Below are positions 45,608 through 54,901 of a stretch of 64,000 bases of DNA, in pieces (within the stretch, counting starts at the first letter, position 1; every line of letters starts with the position of its first letter). Source of the stretch: Saccharomonospora sp. NB11 (GTDB taxonomy: Bacteria > Actinomycetota > Actinomycetes > Mycobacteriales > Pseudonocardiaceae); the NCBI RefSeq assembly GCF_015910535.1, contig NZ_JACBJG010000006.1, forward strand, positions 186,001-250,000. Reading direction: 5' to 3'. The notes below the pieces were generated by a model. That model ran no database searches, had not been told where the DNA came from, and saw only the letters and a program-made list of their open reading frames with translations. The translations under genes were made by a program, and so were the position numbers.

Positions 45608-47335
45608 GTGACTGGGCGTAACACTCACGGTGTGGACCGCGCCGTCGACTACGACGTCGTGGTCGTCGGATCGGGCTTCGGCGGCAGCGTGGCCGCACTG
45701 AGACTGACGGAGAAGGGCTACCGCGTCGCGGTGGTGGAGGCCGGGCGCCGGTTCGCCGACGACGAGTTCGCGTCGACATCGTGGGATCTGCGGCGGTACC
45801 TGTGGGCGCCGAGCGTCGGATGCTTCGGCATCCAGCGCGTTCACCTGCTCAAGGACGTCATGGTGTTGGCCGGCGCGGGCGTCGGCGGTGGTTCGCTGGT
45901 CTACGCCAACACGCTGTACCGGCCGCTGCGGCCCTTCTACACCGACCGGCAGTGGGCCCACATCACCGACTGGGAGTCGGAACTCGCGCCGCACTTCGAC
46001 CAGGCCAGCCGCATGCTGGGCGTGGTCACCAACCCCACGGTGACCCCGGCCGACGAGATCATGAAGAAGGTGGCGGCCGACATGGGCGTGGCCGACACCT
46101 ATCACCCGACGCCCGTCGCCGTGTACTTCGGTGAACCGGGCAAGCGCGTGGCCGACCCGTACTTCGGCGGCGTGGGACCGGACCGGGTCGGTTGCACCGA
46201 GTGCGGTTCGTGCATGACGGGCTGCCGGGTCGGCGCCAAGAACACGCTCGTGAAGAACTACCTCTACCTGGCCGAGCAGCGGGGCGCGAAGGTCATCCCG
46301 CTGACCACGGTGACGGCGGTGCGGCCCCGGGGCGACGGCACGTTCGAGGTGGACCTCCGCAAGACGGGCACCGTGTCGCGACGGTTCCGGCACACACTGA
46401 CCGCGGGGCACGTGGTGCTCGCGGCGGGCACGTGGGGCACGCAGCGACTGTTGCACGACATGCGCGACAAGGGTGTGCTGCCGCGGCTGTCGCGTCGGCT
46501 CGGGGAGCTGACGCGCACCAACTCCGAAGCCATCATCGGTGCGGGCCGGACCACCGTGGACCCGAACCGGGACTTCACCCGCGGCGTGGCCATCACGTCG
46601 TCGTTCCATCCGGACCCGAACACCCACATCGAGCCCGTGCGCTACGGCAAGGGCAGCAACGCCATGAGCCTGCTGCAGACGGTCGCTACCGACGGCTCCT
46701 CGGAGGTCCCCCGGTGGCGGCAGGTGCTGCGGTTCGTGCGCAAGCATCCGCTGCAGACGGCGAAGCTGTTCAACGCCTACCGGTGGAGCGAGCGCACGGT
46801 GATCCTGCTGGTGATGCAGAGTCTCGACAACTCCATCACCACCTACACGAAGAAGACCTGGTTCGGGCGTCGCAAGTACACGTCACGGCAGGGCCACGGG
46901 GCGCCGAACCCGACGTTCATCCCCGCGGGCTACGAGGCGAACCAGCGCACCGCCGAGCACATCGACGGGGTCGCGGGCGGCACCTGGGGCGAGGTCTTCG
47001 ACATCCCGTTGACCGCGCACTTCATCGGAGGCACGCCCATCGGTACCGACCCCGACAGCGGTGTGATCGACCCGTACCACCGGGTGTTCAACTACCCGAA
47101 CCTGCACGTCGTCGACGGCACGGCGATCACGGCCAACCTGGGGGTCAACCCGTCGCTGACCATCGCCGCGCAGGCCGAACGCGCGTTCTCGCTGTGGCCG
47201 AACAAGGGTGAGGCGGACCCGAGGCCCGAGCAGGGGCAGCCGTACCGGCGTGTCGACCCGGTGCCGCCGAAGTCGCCCGCCGTGCCCGCGCATGCCCCCG
47301 CCGCGTTGCGGTTGTCGGCGCGGAGCGGCGACTGA
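45608..47335 (+). CDS. choD: GMC-type FAD oxidoreductase (cholesterol-oxidase-like ChoD)
   Basis: 575-residue flavoenzyme. The FAD-binding Rossmann motif is VVVGSGFGGSVAALRL (near residue 18); GVGGGSLVYANTLY and the C-terminal NLHVVDGTAITANLGVNPSLTIAAQAERA are GMC signatures. A cysteine cluster CTECGSCMTGC lies near residue 197, as in Rv3409c-type proteins, and resembles a ferredoxin-like motif. Named ChoD by synteny with Rv3409c, whose oxidation of sterols is debated; another hydroxy-steroid or lipid substrate is possible. There is no signal peptide. The last 40 residues are Pro/Ala-rich and probably disordered. Confidence 0.88.
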   Translation: MTGRNTHGVDRAVDYDVVVVGSGFGGSVAALRLTEKGYRVAVVEAGRRFADDEFASTSWDLRRYLWAPSVGCFGIQRVHLLKDVMVLAGAGVGGGSLVYANTLYRPLRPFYTDRQWAHITDWESELAPHFDQASRMLGVVTNPTVTPADEIMKKVAADMGVADTYHPTPVAVYFGEPGKRVADPYFGGVGPDRVGCTECGSCMTGCRVGAKNTLVKNYLYLAEQRGAKVIPLTTVTAVRPRGDGTFEVDLRKTGTVSRRFRHTLTAGHVVLAAGTWGTQRLLHDMRDKGVLPRLSRRLGELTRTNSEAIIGAGRTTVDPNRDFTRGVAITSSFHPDPNTHIEPVRYGKGSNAMSLLQTVATDGSSEVPRWRQVLRFVRKHPLQTAKLFNAYRWSERTVILLVMQSLDNSITTYTKKTWFGRRKYTSRQGHGAPNPTFIPAGYEANQRTAEHIDGVAGGTWGEVFDIPLTAHFIGGTPIGTDPDSGVIDPYHRVFNYPNLHVVDGTAITANLGVNPSLTIAAQAERAFSLWPNKGEADPRPEQGQPYRRVDPVPPKSPAVPAHAPAALRLSARSGD

Positions 47336-47344
47336 GCCGACGAG

Positions 47345-48721
47345 TCAGGGGCCGCCGACGGCGAGTTCCGTGACGACTGCTCGTCGGAGTGCGCGGGCGG
47401 TGTCGCGGACGTCGTCGGGGTGGTGTCGGGGCACGTCGCCGACGACGATCCGGTCGGCTGTCGTGCGTTCCGCGAGGTCCTGAGCGAGCCGGAGGTCGCG
47501 GGTGAAGACGCCGACGGCCCTGGGTGCGGGACCGGCCGGGTGCAGCGCCGTGGTGAGTGCGGCGTCGGCCGTGTCCGCGACCGACAGCGTGACGACGGGG
47601 CCGGGAGGGTGCCGCTCGGGAAGGCCGTCCACTGCGAGACCGGTCACCACCGTGGGACGGACGACGGCGCCCGACCGATCGCCCCCGAGCAGGACCCTGC
47701 CTCCGCGGGACCGCGCCTCGGCGACCCAGGCCAACGACCGGCGGGCGGCGTCCTCGTCGGGCAACGCGCCGACCGTGACGGCCGTGTCGTAGGGGTCGCC
47801 CACGACGTGGGAGGACAGTGCCTCGGTGAGCGCCGACTCCACGCGGTCGGCCAGCGGCGCGGGCACCACGACGTGTCGGACGGGCAGGTGGATGCGACCT
47901 TCCCAGTCGACCACCGACGCGGCCACGGTCGCCGCCGCACCCTCGACGTCCGGCCAGTCGGGCAGCACGGTGACGTGTGAGTGGCCTGCGGGTGTGGGCA
48001 GCGGGCACAGCCGGGAGTCGGCGGCCAGCAGGTCGGGCGTCCGAGTGGGCAGGACCGAGAACGACTCCGTCGGTGCGCCCGTCTCGGCCAGCGAGTCGGC
48101 GAGCACCTCCGCGAGCGCGAGCGTGGACAGCGAGGCCTGCGGTGGGGGAGCGAGCACCACGGGCGCGCCCACGGCGAGGGCGGCGCCGACCACGCGCGAC
48201 GCGCTCGCCAGCGCTCGGGACGGCGGGACGAGGCCGAGTGCGATTCCGCGTGGCACCTGCCGGAGGACCCGCACGGTCGGCCGGGTGGGCGGGGTGAGCG
48301 GCTCCGCGAGGTGGGTCTCGGACCGCGTTTCGCCCGCGAAATGCGCCGCGTGCCGCAACGTCGCGACCGCGAGAGCCACCTCGGTGGCCGCGTGGGCCAG
48401 TGGCGTGGCGGCCTCGGCGGTGCGCAGTTCGGCGAACTCGTCGGCGCGGGCCTCGACAGCCGCGGCGAGCCGGTCGAGGAGGAGGGCGCGGGTGTGCGGG
48501 GGTGTCGACCGCGTTCTGCCCGCGAAACGCGTCGCGCCGGCCACCGCCCGCTCCACCTGCGCGGGGCTCGGCAGGCACACGGTGGCGACCTCGGTGCCGT
48601 CGTAGGGGTGGTGGACGGAGGCGGTGTCCTCGGCCTGTTCGGGGCGTCCGTCGACCCACGTCTCACGGGGGCTCGGGGTGACCGCGTCCATCGGCTCCAT
48701 GCGCGTGACCGTAACCGCCAC
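47345..48721 (-). CDS. Aldehyde-dehydrogenase homologue lacking the catalytic cysteine
   Basis: 458 residues with the overall ALDH fold ([78 protein letters not shown]). The nucleophile motif, normally N-x-G-Q-x-C, reads [15 protein letters not shown] with no cysteine, and the glutamate of the LELGGK motif is also not recognisable. It is therefore unlikely to oxidise aldehydes and may be a pseudoenzyme. A GTG at 48721 and ATG at 48700 are both possible starts. Two segments, RFAGRTRS (65-72) and FAGETRSE (128-135), are encoded by PR26-like palindromes. It is convergent with choD (9 bases apart) and divergent from guaA. Confidence 0.82.
   Translation of the reverse strand: MAVTVTRMEPMDAVTPSPRETWVDGRPEQAEDTASVHHPYDGTEVATVCLPSPAQVERAVAGATRFAGRTRSTPPHTRALLLDRLAAAVEARADEFAELRTAEAATPLAHAATEVALAVATLRHAAHFAGETRSETHLAEPLTPPTRPTVRVLRQVPRGIALGLVPPSRALASASRVVGAALAVGAPVVLAPPPQASLSTLALAEVLADSLAETGAPTESFSVLPTRTPDLLAADSRLCPLPTPAGHSHVTVLPDWPDVEGAAATVAASVVDWEGRIHLPVRHVVVPAPLADRVESALTEALSSHVVGDPYDTAVTVGALPDEDAARRSLAWVAEARSRGGRVLLGGDRSGAVVRPTVVTGLAVDGLPERHPPGPVVTLSVADTADAALTTALHPAGPAPRAVGVFTRDLRLAQDLAERTTADRIVVGDVPRHHPDDVRDTARALRRAVVTELAVGGP
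48322..48347. repeat. PR26 palindrome inside the ALDH-like gene (first)
   Basis: ACCGCGTTTCGCCCGCGAAA is intact, the outer right arm is changed to TGCGCC. It is read on the minus strand as HFAGETRS. Natural ALDHs often have a similar YFAG turn here, so selection on the protein may have kept or reshaped it. Confidence 0.6.
48508..48533. repeat. PR26 palindrome inside the ALDH-like gene (second)
   Basis: ACCGCGTTCTGCCCGCGAAA followed by CGCGTC: left arm intact, right arm intact for seven bases. It is read as RFAGRTRS in the same frame as the other internal copy. Confidence 0.65.
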
Positions 48722-48803
48722 CTGGGCGAATCGCTCGGCGGTGGGCCTGCGACGATGGGGGCAGACTTTTCGTCTCGAAGGCCGACTGGTGAGGAGTTCG
48801 ACA

Positions 48804-50348
48804 GTGTCAGATGGCCCCGTGCTCGTGGTGGACTACGGCGCGCAGTACGCGCAGCTCATCGCCCGGCGGGTCCGCGAGGCCCAGGTGTACGCGGAGGTCG
48901 TGCCGCACACGACCCCGGTCGACGAGCTCCTCGAACGCAACCCGTCCGCCATCATCCTCTCGGGCGGTCCCGCGAGCGTGTACGCGGAGGACGCCCCGGG
49001 CGTCGACCCGGCGCTGTTCGACGCGGGAGTTCCCGTGTTCGGCATCTGCTACGGCTTCCAGGCGATGGCGAAGGCCTTGGGCGGCACGGTCGAGCACACC
49101 GGCACCCGTGAGTTCGGCCGCACCGAGCTCGGCGTCACCGGCGGCACGTTGCACGAGGCACTGCCCGCCCGGCACCCGGTGTGGATGAGCCACGGCGACT
49201 GCGTCACGAAGGCCCCCGAGGGCTTCGCCGTGACGGCGGGCAGCGAGGGCGCGCCGGTGGCGGGCTTCGAGGACCCCGAGCGCAAGCTGGCGGGCGTGCA
49301 GTACCACCCCGAGGTGGCGCACTCGCCCCACGGCCAGGAGGTGCTGCGGCGGTTCCTGCACGAGATCGCCGGGGTTCGCCCGAGGTGGACGACGTCCTCG
49401 ATCGTCGACGACCAGGTGGAGCGCATCCGGGCTCAGGTGGGTGACGGGCACGCGATCTGCGGACTTTCGGGTGGCGTGGACTCCGCGGTGGCCGCCGCGC
49501 TGGTCCAGCGTGCGATCGGCGACCGGTTGACGTGTGTGTTCGTCGACCACGGGTTGTTGCGCGCGGGGGAGCGCGCGCAGGTCGAACGGGACTTCGTCGC
49601 GGCCACGGGCGTCAAGCTCGTCACGGTGGACGCGGCCGACCGGTTCCTCACCGCGCTGGAGGGGGTCACGGACCCCGAGCAGAAGCGCAAGATCATCGGT
49701 CGGGAGTTCATCCGCGTCTTCGAGCAGGCGGCGCGTGAGGTGAACGCGAAGGAGGACGTCCAGTTCCTCGTCCAGGGCACGCTGTACCCGGACGTGGTGG
49801 AGTCCGGCGGCGGTGCGGGCACATCCAACATCAAGAGCCACCACAACGTGGGCGGGCTGCCCGACGACCTGCAGTTCACGCTGGTGGAGCCGCTGCGGCT
49901 GCTGTTCAAGGACGAGGTTCGCAGGGTCGGTCTCGAACTGGGGCTCCCCGAGACGATCGTGCACCGGCAGCCGTTCCCCGGCCCCGGTCTGGGCATCCGC
50001 ATCATCGGCGCGGTGACCGCCGACCGGTTGGAGACGCTGCGGGCGGCGGACGCCATCGCCCGCGAGGAACTCACGGCGGCCGGGCTGGACTCCGACATCT
50101 GGCAGTGCCCGGTGGTGCTGCTCGCCGACGTGCGCAGCGTCGGGGTGCAGGGAGATGGCCGCACATACGGTCATCCCGTGGTGTTGCGCCCGGTTTCGAG
50201 CGAAGACGCCATGACCGCCGACTGGGCTCGGCTACCCTACGACGTGCTCGAGCGCATCTCCACCCGGATCACCAACGAGGTGGCCGAGGTGAACCGTGTG
50301 GTGCTGGACGTGACCAGCAAGCCGCCGGGGACGATCGAGTGGGAGTGA
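48804..50348 (+). CDS. guaA: GMP synthase (glutamine-hydrolysing)
   Basis: 514-residue enzyme converting XMP to GMP. The class I glutaminase domain (1 to about 195) has the nucleophile Cys in [10 protein letters not shown] and His-Glu in [11 protein letters not shown]. The ATP pyrophosphatase loop is [14 protein letters not shown]. The C-terminal dimerisation domain has [27 protein letters not shown] and the end KPPGTIEWE. The GTG at 48804 has GAGGAG seven bases upstream. Together with guaB and guaB3, 3.3-6 kb away, it completes the guanine nucleotide branch. Confidence 0.98.
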   Translation: MSDGPVLVVDYGAQYAQLIARRVREAQVYAEVVPHTTPVDELLERNPSAIILSGGPASVYAEDAPGVDPALFDAGVPVFGICYGFQAMAKALGGTVEHTGTREFGRTELGVTGGTLHEALPARHPVWMSHGDCVTKAPEGFAVTAGSEGAPVAGFEDPERKLAGVQYHPEVAHSPHGQEVLRRFLHEIAGVRPRWTTSSIVDDQVERIRAQVGDGHAICGLSGGVDSAVAAALVQRAIGDRLTCVFVDHGLLRAGERAQVERDFVAATGVKLVTVDAADRFLTALEGVTDPEQKRKIIGREFIRVFEQAAREVNAKEDVQFLVQGTLYPDVVESGGGAGTSNIKSHHNVGGLPDDLQFTLVEPLRLLFKDEVRRVGLELGLPETIVHRQPFPGPGLGIRIIGAVTADRLETLRAADAIAREELTAAGLDSDIWQCPVVLLADVRSVGVQGDGRTYGHPVVLRPVSSEDAMTADWARLPYDVLERISTRITNEVAEVNRVVLDVTSKPPGTIEWE

Positions 50349-50376
50349 ACGACGCGGGCCCCGGGGGTGGATAGCG

Positions 50377-51159
50377 GTGTGGATCGTGGGCGTGGTGCTG
50401 CTGGTCGTCGCGGTGGGCGCGTTCTTCTACATGAAGCACACGCGCGACGAACTGCACGCGATGATCGGCACCGAGACACTGTCGATCCCTGAGCTGGAGC
50501 GGTACCGGAGCGCCTCCGACGAGGTCGGGGGCACCGGGTCGTTCCGTAAGACGGCCGAGGTCGTGGGTGCGGCACATCCCCGGCCCGAGGGCCCGTTGAC
50601 GGCGGAGCTGTCGAAGACCGAGTGCGTCTGGTACCGGTACCGCATCGACCGGCACTACGAGGTGATCGAGTACCGGGACGGCAAGCGGCATCGGCGCAAG
50701 CGCACCGAACGCGTCGCCGAGCACACCTCCCACCAGGGGTACGCCGTCATCGACAACGAGGGGCGCACCATCGGCGTCGACCCGAACGGCACGAACCCCG
50801 ACGGTGTCGAGCAGACGGTGTCGCGGTTCGAGCCGCACCACGACGACCGTGGTGGCGTCGACCTGTTCGGTATCCGGCTGCCTGCGTTGTTCGGCCGCAG
50901 CGACAGCACCATCGGCTACGACTACAAGGAATGGGTCATCCGCCCTGGTCAGCGGCTGTACATCCTCGGTGAGGTCCACGACCGCATCGGCCCGCTCGTG
51001 ATCGGCAAGCCGGCCGACAAGGGCCACTTCATCATCTCCACGCGCACCGAGGAGGAGCTGCGCGCGAGCCGGGTGCAGCGGCACAAGCTCCTGGCCGCCG
51101 GGACGATCGCGAGCTGTGTGCTCGGCGTCGGGTTCCTCGTGAGTGCCCTGTTCGTCTGA
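50377..51159 (+). CDS. GIDE-domain membrane protein
   Basis: 260 residues with an N-terminal membrane helix (VGVVLLVVAVGAFFYM), a basic beta-rich domain and a C-terminal membrane helix (LLAAGTIASCVLGVGFLVSAL). The middle (GPLTAELSKTECVWYRYRI, VRPGQRLYILGEV-like segment) resembles the GIDE domain, named from mitochondrial E3 ligases of the MULAN type. There is no RING finger here and bacteria lack ubiquitin, so ligase names given by automated annotation are misleading. GTG start with GGGGG upstream, 28 bases after guaA on the same strand. Function unknown; an envelope role is inferred from topology. Confidence 0.75.
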   Translation: MWIVGVVLLVVAVGAFFYMKHTRDELHAMIGTETLSIPELERYRSASDEVGGTGSFRKTAEVVGAAHPRPEGPLTAELSKTECVWYRYRIDRHYEVIEYRDGKRHRRKRTERVAEHTSHQGYAVIDNEGRTIGVDPNGTNPDGVEQTVSRFEPHHDDRGGVDLFGIRLPALFGRSDSTIGYDYKEWVIRPGQRLYILGEVHDRIGPLVIGKPADKGHFIISTRTEEELRASRVQRHKLLAAGTIASCVLGVGFLVSALFV

Positions 51160-51204
51160 CGGGCGGACCCGTCGCGCCGGGCCCTCAGCGCTTGTGCCGG
51201 CGCC

Positions 51205-51426
51205 TCAGCGTTGCGACTTGCGGGGTCGCATCGAGGCCACCAGCATCAACACCCCCACGAGCGCGGCCCCGCCGCCCAGGACCCAGCGCAGGTCCAGGTT
51301 CGGGAACCACGTGTGTGCGTCCGAGAGGACGTAGAGCGAGACGAACAGGGTGACGACTCCTGCCAGCAGGGTGACGGGGTCGGTGCTGCGCGAGGCGGGA
51401 GTGCGCTCATCGGCGGGGTCAGCCAC
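51205..51426 (-). CDS. Small two-helix membrane protein
   Basis: 73 residues with two hydrophobic helices (PVTLLAGVVTLFVSLYVLSD and WVLGGGAALVGVLMLVASM) and a basic C-terminus. The GTG start overlaps the end of the PspC-domain gene by 8 bases, so it is translated with it. The family is not recognised; its pairing with a PspC-domain protein recalls small phage-shock accessory proteins, by context only. Confidence 0.8.
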   Translation of the reverse strand: MADPADERTPASRSTDPVTLLAGVVTLFVSLYVLSDAHTWFPNLDLRWVLGGGAALVGVLMLVASMRPRKSQR

Positions 51427-52669
51427 GGATTACCTCCACGGGTCCGGCCCCGGCCTCGGCGGTCAGGGTGATGTGCGGTCCACCTTCGCCGTCGACACCG
51501 TAGTCGTGGCCGCGCAGCGCCGGCGGGTTGAGCCCGGTCTGACTCCGGCCGAGGCAGTCGAGGGTGCCGACCCGGGCGGAGCAGGTGTACCAGACGTCGG
51601 CGTCCGCGGGGACCTGCACCGTGACGGGGCCCGCACCGGTGCGGACGGTCGTGGTGACCCGGTCGTCGCCCGACAGTTCCCTGAGGTCGAGGTGCACGTT
51701 GCCTGCGGTCCTCGCGTAGACGGGGAGCACCTGCTCCGCCGAGGTGGGCCTGGCGACGAGATTGCCGAAGCCGCCCCGCAGGTGCTCGCTCGGGATCGTG
51801 GTGAGGACGAGTCCGGCCATCGCCAACGGCAGCGCCAGCCACACGAGTCCGCGGCTCCCCCCGAAGAACGCGCCCACCACCATGCCGAGACCGAGCACCC
51901 CGAGCATGAGCCCGACCACGTGTGCCGGGGTGAACCATGGCACGCCCTCGGCGGCCAGCGCCGCGCCCACCCCTCCGACCGCCAGGGCCAGGCCCGCGGC
52001 CGCGACGCCGATCCGGGACTTCCGGCGTTGCGGTGCGGGGGGCTCCGGCGGAGTCGTCGGGGTGGGCACGTCCGCGCCCGGCAGCCGCCAGCCGAGAGGA
52101 TCCGCCCCCAACGGGTCCCAGGTCACGACTGCCTGCGACACGGGCGCTCCCCCGGCGCCCGTGGCCGCTGTCCCCATTGCCGCCGTGTCCGTCCGCACGC
52201 CCGTCGGCGCAGGCCGACGGTATTGCCCCCTGCTGCGGTGCAGCAGATAGAGGCTCCCCGCGACGAGCGCCAGACCGACGAACGTGCCGCCGTCCATCCA
52301 GGTGTGGTCGGCGAAGGTCCACAACGCCACCGGCAGCAGCACCACACACAGGACGATCACGGTGCTCTTCGCCATCGAGCTGTGCCCCTTGCCGAACAGG
52401 CTCTCCATCCCCGACACCGGGTCGTCGCCCTCGGCGAAGAGGAGGACGCCCAGCAGGTAGAGGGCGACGCCGATGCCTCCGAGCACGGTCAGCACGACGA
52501 ACGCGACCCGCACGACGGTCGGGTCGATCCCGTACCGGTTGCCGATACCGGCAGCCACCCCCGCCACCTTGCGACCGTGGTGAGGTCGTCGAGGCCGGGA
52601 GACCCAGAAGTCCTTCACCGTGTCCTCGAATCCGTGGAGAGGTTTCGCCGAACCCGTCGTGTGGTCCAT
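51419..52669 (-). CDS. PspC-domain membrane protein
   Basis: 416-residue envelope-stress protein. The N-terminal PspC domain (about residues 28-80: RKVAGVAAGIGNRYGIDPTVVRVAF and a membrane helix ending LLGVLLFAEGDD) is followed by two further helices, a Pro-rich loop, four more helices, and a C-terminal beta-rich domain (VHLDLRELSGDDRVTTTVRT, GAGPVTVQVPADADVW) of the kind found in LiaF-like proteins. It is divergent from a PspC-containing histidine kinase and its regulator. The combination suggests an anti-kinase or sensor module for membrane stress. ATG at 52669. Confidence 0.85.
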   Translation of the reverse strand: MDHTTGSAKPLHGFEDTVKDFWVSRPRRPHHGRKVAGVAAGIGNRYGIDPTVVRVAFVVLTVLGGIGVALYLLGVLLFAEGDDPVSGMESLFGKGHSSMAKSTVIVLCVVLLPVALWTFADHTWMDGGTFVGLALVAGSLYLLHRSRGQYRRPAPTGVRTDTAAMGTAATGAGGAPVSQAVVTWDPLGADPLGWRLPGADVPTPTTPPEPPAPQRRKSRIGVAAAGLALAVGGVGAALAAEGVPWFTPAHVVGLMLGVLGLGMVVGAFFGGSRGLVWLALPLAMAGLVLTTIPSEHLRGGFGNLVARPTSAEQVLPVYARTAGNVHLDLRELSGDDRVTTTVRTGAGPVTVQVPADADVWYTCSARVGTLDCLGRSQTGLNPPALRGHDYGVDGEGGPHITLTAEAGAGPVEVIRG

Positions 52670-52808
52670 GTCGACAGCATGCGGGGAAAATCCGCTCGAC
52701 ACATCGGGGAACAACCCTGAACCTTCCCCGGGGGACGGCCCGTTGTCCGGGACAGGTTCAGGGGTTTCCCCGATGAACGGGCGGGGTGCGACGTGTGACG
52801 ATGGACGG

Positions 52809-54230
52809 GTGGAGCAGCAGGTGACCGGCGATCGCGTGTCCACCGAGGGGGAGGACCGCACGGGCACCGGTGCGGCCACGACCGCGGAAGCGCGGGGGAA
52901 CGAGGCCGCGTCCGGTTCGGGGGTGGACGCGGCCGTGGATCCGCCGGGTGGTCGGCACCCAGCATCGGCGGCGGACGGGGACATGCCGCCGAAGATGTAT
53001 CGCCGCCGAGGTGGTCGGGCGCTCGCGGGGGTCGCGGGCGGTCTTGCCGACCATCTCGGCGTCAAGGTGCTGTGGGTGCGGGCCACGTTCGCGGTGCTCG
53101 CGGCGTTCGGTGGCATGGGGTTGCTCGCCTACGCGCTGCTGTGGATGTTCGTGCCGCAACAGCCGGGGGACGAGAAGAACCCGCCGGTGTCGGCCAAGGA
53201 ACGACAGCAGACGTACGGCTTGGTCGCGTTGGGGCTCGGCCTCGCCGTGGTGGGCAGTGCCCTCACCGGTCTGTTCAGCGGTTGGGTCGGGGTGCCGTTG
53301 GCCGTCGCGCTGGTCGGTGCCGCCGTGGTGTGGCGGGAGGCCGACGAGTCCCAGCGCAGGCGGTGGCGGGACGGGGCCCGCACCGGGGTCGCGGGGGTGC
53401 TCGGTGGCGGCGGTGTCCGGCCTGCCGTGCGGGTGCTCGCGGGTGTGGCGCTCGTGGTGGCGGGCATCGGCGTCGTGGTCTTCCGGGGCGGCAGCCTCGA
53501 CCAGGTTCAGTTCGCCCTGATCGCGGTGCTCGCGACCCTCGTCGGAGTCGCGGTGCTGACGGTGCCGTTCTGGCTGCGCCTCATCCGCGATCTCGGGGAG
53601 GAACGCCGCGCGAGGATCCGGACGGAGGAGCGCGCCGAGATCGCCGCCCACCTGCACGACTCGGTGTTGCAGACCCTCGCGCTGATCCAGAAGCAGGCCG
53701 ACATGCCGCGTGAGGTGGCCCGGCTGGCCCGCAGCCAGGAGCGGCAACTCCGGCAGTGGCTGTACGGACCGTCGGGTTACGGCAGCTCCACGAACTCGGG
53801 GCGAACCCGGACCACGAACCTGTCGGAGGCGTTGGCCACCGCGTGCGGCGAGGTGGAGGACACGTTCGCGATCTCCGTGCAGCAGGTGGTGGTCGGCGGG
53901 GAGGTCGAGGTCGACGACCGGCTCGGGGCGTTGATCCAGGCAGCGCGCGAGGCGATCGTCAACGCGGCCAAGCACGCGGGCGTCGAGGAGGTCAGCGTGT
54001 ACGCGGAGGTGGAGCACGACGCGGTGACGGTGTTCGTCCGCGATCGGGGGCGGGGCTTCGATCCCGAGGCCGTGGGGAAGGACCGGCATGGTCTTGCCGA
54101 CTCCATCAAGGGCAGGATGGAACGCAACGGTGGCACGTGCCGGTTGCGGACCGCGCCGGGCGAGGGCACCGAGGTGCAGTTGGAGATGCCGCGCAGGTCC
54201 GCGGACAGGAGCGCTCAGGGGGCGACGTGA
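52809..54230 (+). CDS. PspC-domain sensor histidine kinase
   Basis: 473-residue kinase. After a disordered 60-residue N-terminus comes a PspC domain (MYRRRGGRALAGVAGGLADH and following helix), then further membrane helices. The HisKA_3 dimerisation domain has the phospho-acceptor His283 in HLHDSVLQTLALIQ. The HATPase domain has AAREAIVNAAKHAG (N box), DRGRGFDPE (G1) and GLADSIKGRME. GTG at 52809; a GTG at 52821 with GGAG six bases upstream is equally possible. Its stop overlaps the response-regulator start as GTGA. It probably senses membrane stress and is likely modulated by the divergent PspC protein. Confidence 0.9.
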   Translation: MEQQVTGDRVSTEGEDRTGTGAATTAEARGNEAASGSGVDAAVDPPGGRHPASAADGDMPPKMYRRRGGRALAGVAGGLADHLGVKVLWVRATFAVLAAFGGMGLLAYALLWMFVPQQPGDEKNPPVSAKERQQTYGLVALGLGLAVVGSALTGLFSGWVGVPLAVALVGAAVVWREADESQRRRWRDGARTGVAGVLGGGGVRPAVRVLAGVALVVAGIGVVVFRGGSLDQVQFALIAVLATLVGVAVLTVPFWLRLIRDLGEERRARIRTEERAEIAAHLHDSVLQTLALIQKQADMPREVARLARSQERQLRQWLYGPSGYGSSTNSGRTRTTNLSEALATACGEVEDTFAISVQQVVVGGEVEVDDRLGALIQAAREAIVNAAKHAGVEEVSVYAEVEHDAVTVFVRDRGRGFDPEAVGKDRHGLADSIKGRMERNGGTCRLRTAPGEGTEVQLEMPRRSADRSAQGAT

Positions 54231-54901
54231 CCACAGGCGAGCAGCAGAAGCGACCCGTCACCGTCTTTCTCGTCGACGACCACGCGTTGTTTCGCGCGGG
54301 GGCGCGGACGGAGTTGGAGTCGGTCAGCGACGAGGTCCGCGTGGTCGGCGAGGCCGGGTCGGTGGGGGAGGCCGTGGCCGCCATCCGCCGGGTGAGGCCG
54401 CAGGTGGTGCTGCTGGACGTCCACATGCCCGACGGTGGGGGCGCGGAGGTGCTGCGCCGGGTTCGGCCCGAGCTGCCGGACGTGGTCTTCCTCGCGTTGT
54501 CGGTGTCCGACGCCGCGGAGGACGTCATCGCCGTGATCCGGGCCGGCGCTCGCGGCTACGTCACCAAGACGATCTCGTCGCGCGAGTTGGTGCGGGCGGT
54601 GCTCAGGGTGGCCGACGGGGACGCCGTGTTCTCGCCCCGACTGGCGGGGTTCGTGCTCGACGCGTTCGCCGACCGCCCGGGCGCCGAACCGATCAACGAC
54701 CCGGACCTCGACCTGTTGACGCCCCGCGAACGTGACGTGCTGCGCCTGCTCGCGCGTGGCTACGCCTACAAGGAGATCGCGTCCGAGCTGTTCATCTCGG
54801 TGAAGACGGTGGAGACGCACGTGTCGAGCGTCCTGCGCAAGACACAGTTGTCGAACCGCTACGAACTCTCCCGCTGGGCCTCCGACCGTCGGCTGGTCTG
54901 A
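54227..54901 (+). CDS. NarL/LuxR-type response regulator
   Basis: 224 residues. The receiver has acidic Asp17-Asp18, phosphorylation site Asp64 in VLLDVHMPDGGG, Ser/Thr in FLALSVSD and Lys in YVTKTIS, all intact. The LuxR-type DNA-binding domain is LTPRERDVLRLLARGYAYKE and FISVKTVETHVSSVLRK. It is coupled to the PspC-type kinase by a four-base overlap and is its obvious partner. The 3' end overlaps the convergent YfhO-like gene by 43 bases. Confidence 0.95.
   Translation: MTTGEQQKRPVTVFLVDDHALFRAGARTELESVSDEVRVVGEAGSVGEAVAAIRRVRPQVVLLDVHMPDGGGAEVLRRVRPELPDVVFLALSVSDAAEDVIAVIRAGARGYVTKTISSRELVRAVLRVADGDAVFSPRLAGFVLDAFADRPGAEPINDPDLDLLTPRERDVLRLLARGYAYKEIASELFISVKTVETHVSSVLRKTQLSNRYELSRWASDRRLV

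Noticed and set aside
50377-51159. A ubiquitin-ligase-like system near guaA
   Set aside because: No RING, E1, E2 or ubiquitin-like partner is present; only the GIDE-like domain is shared.
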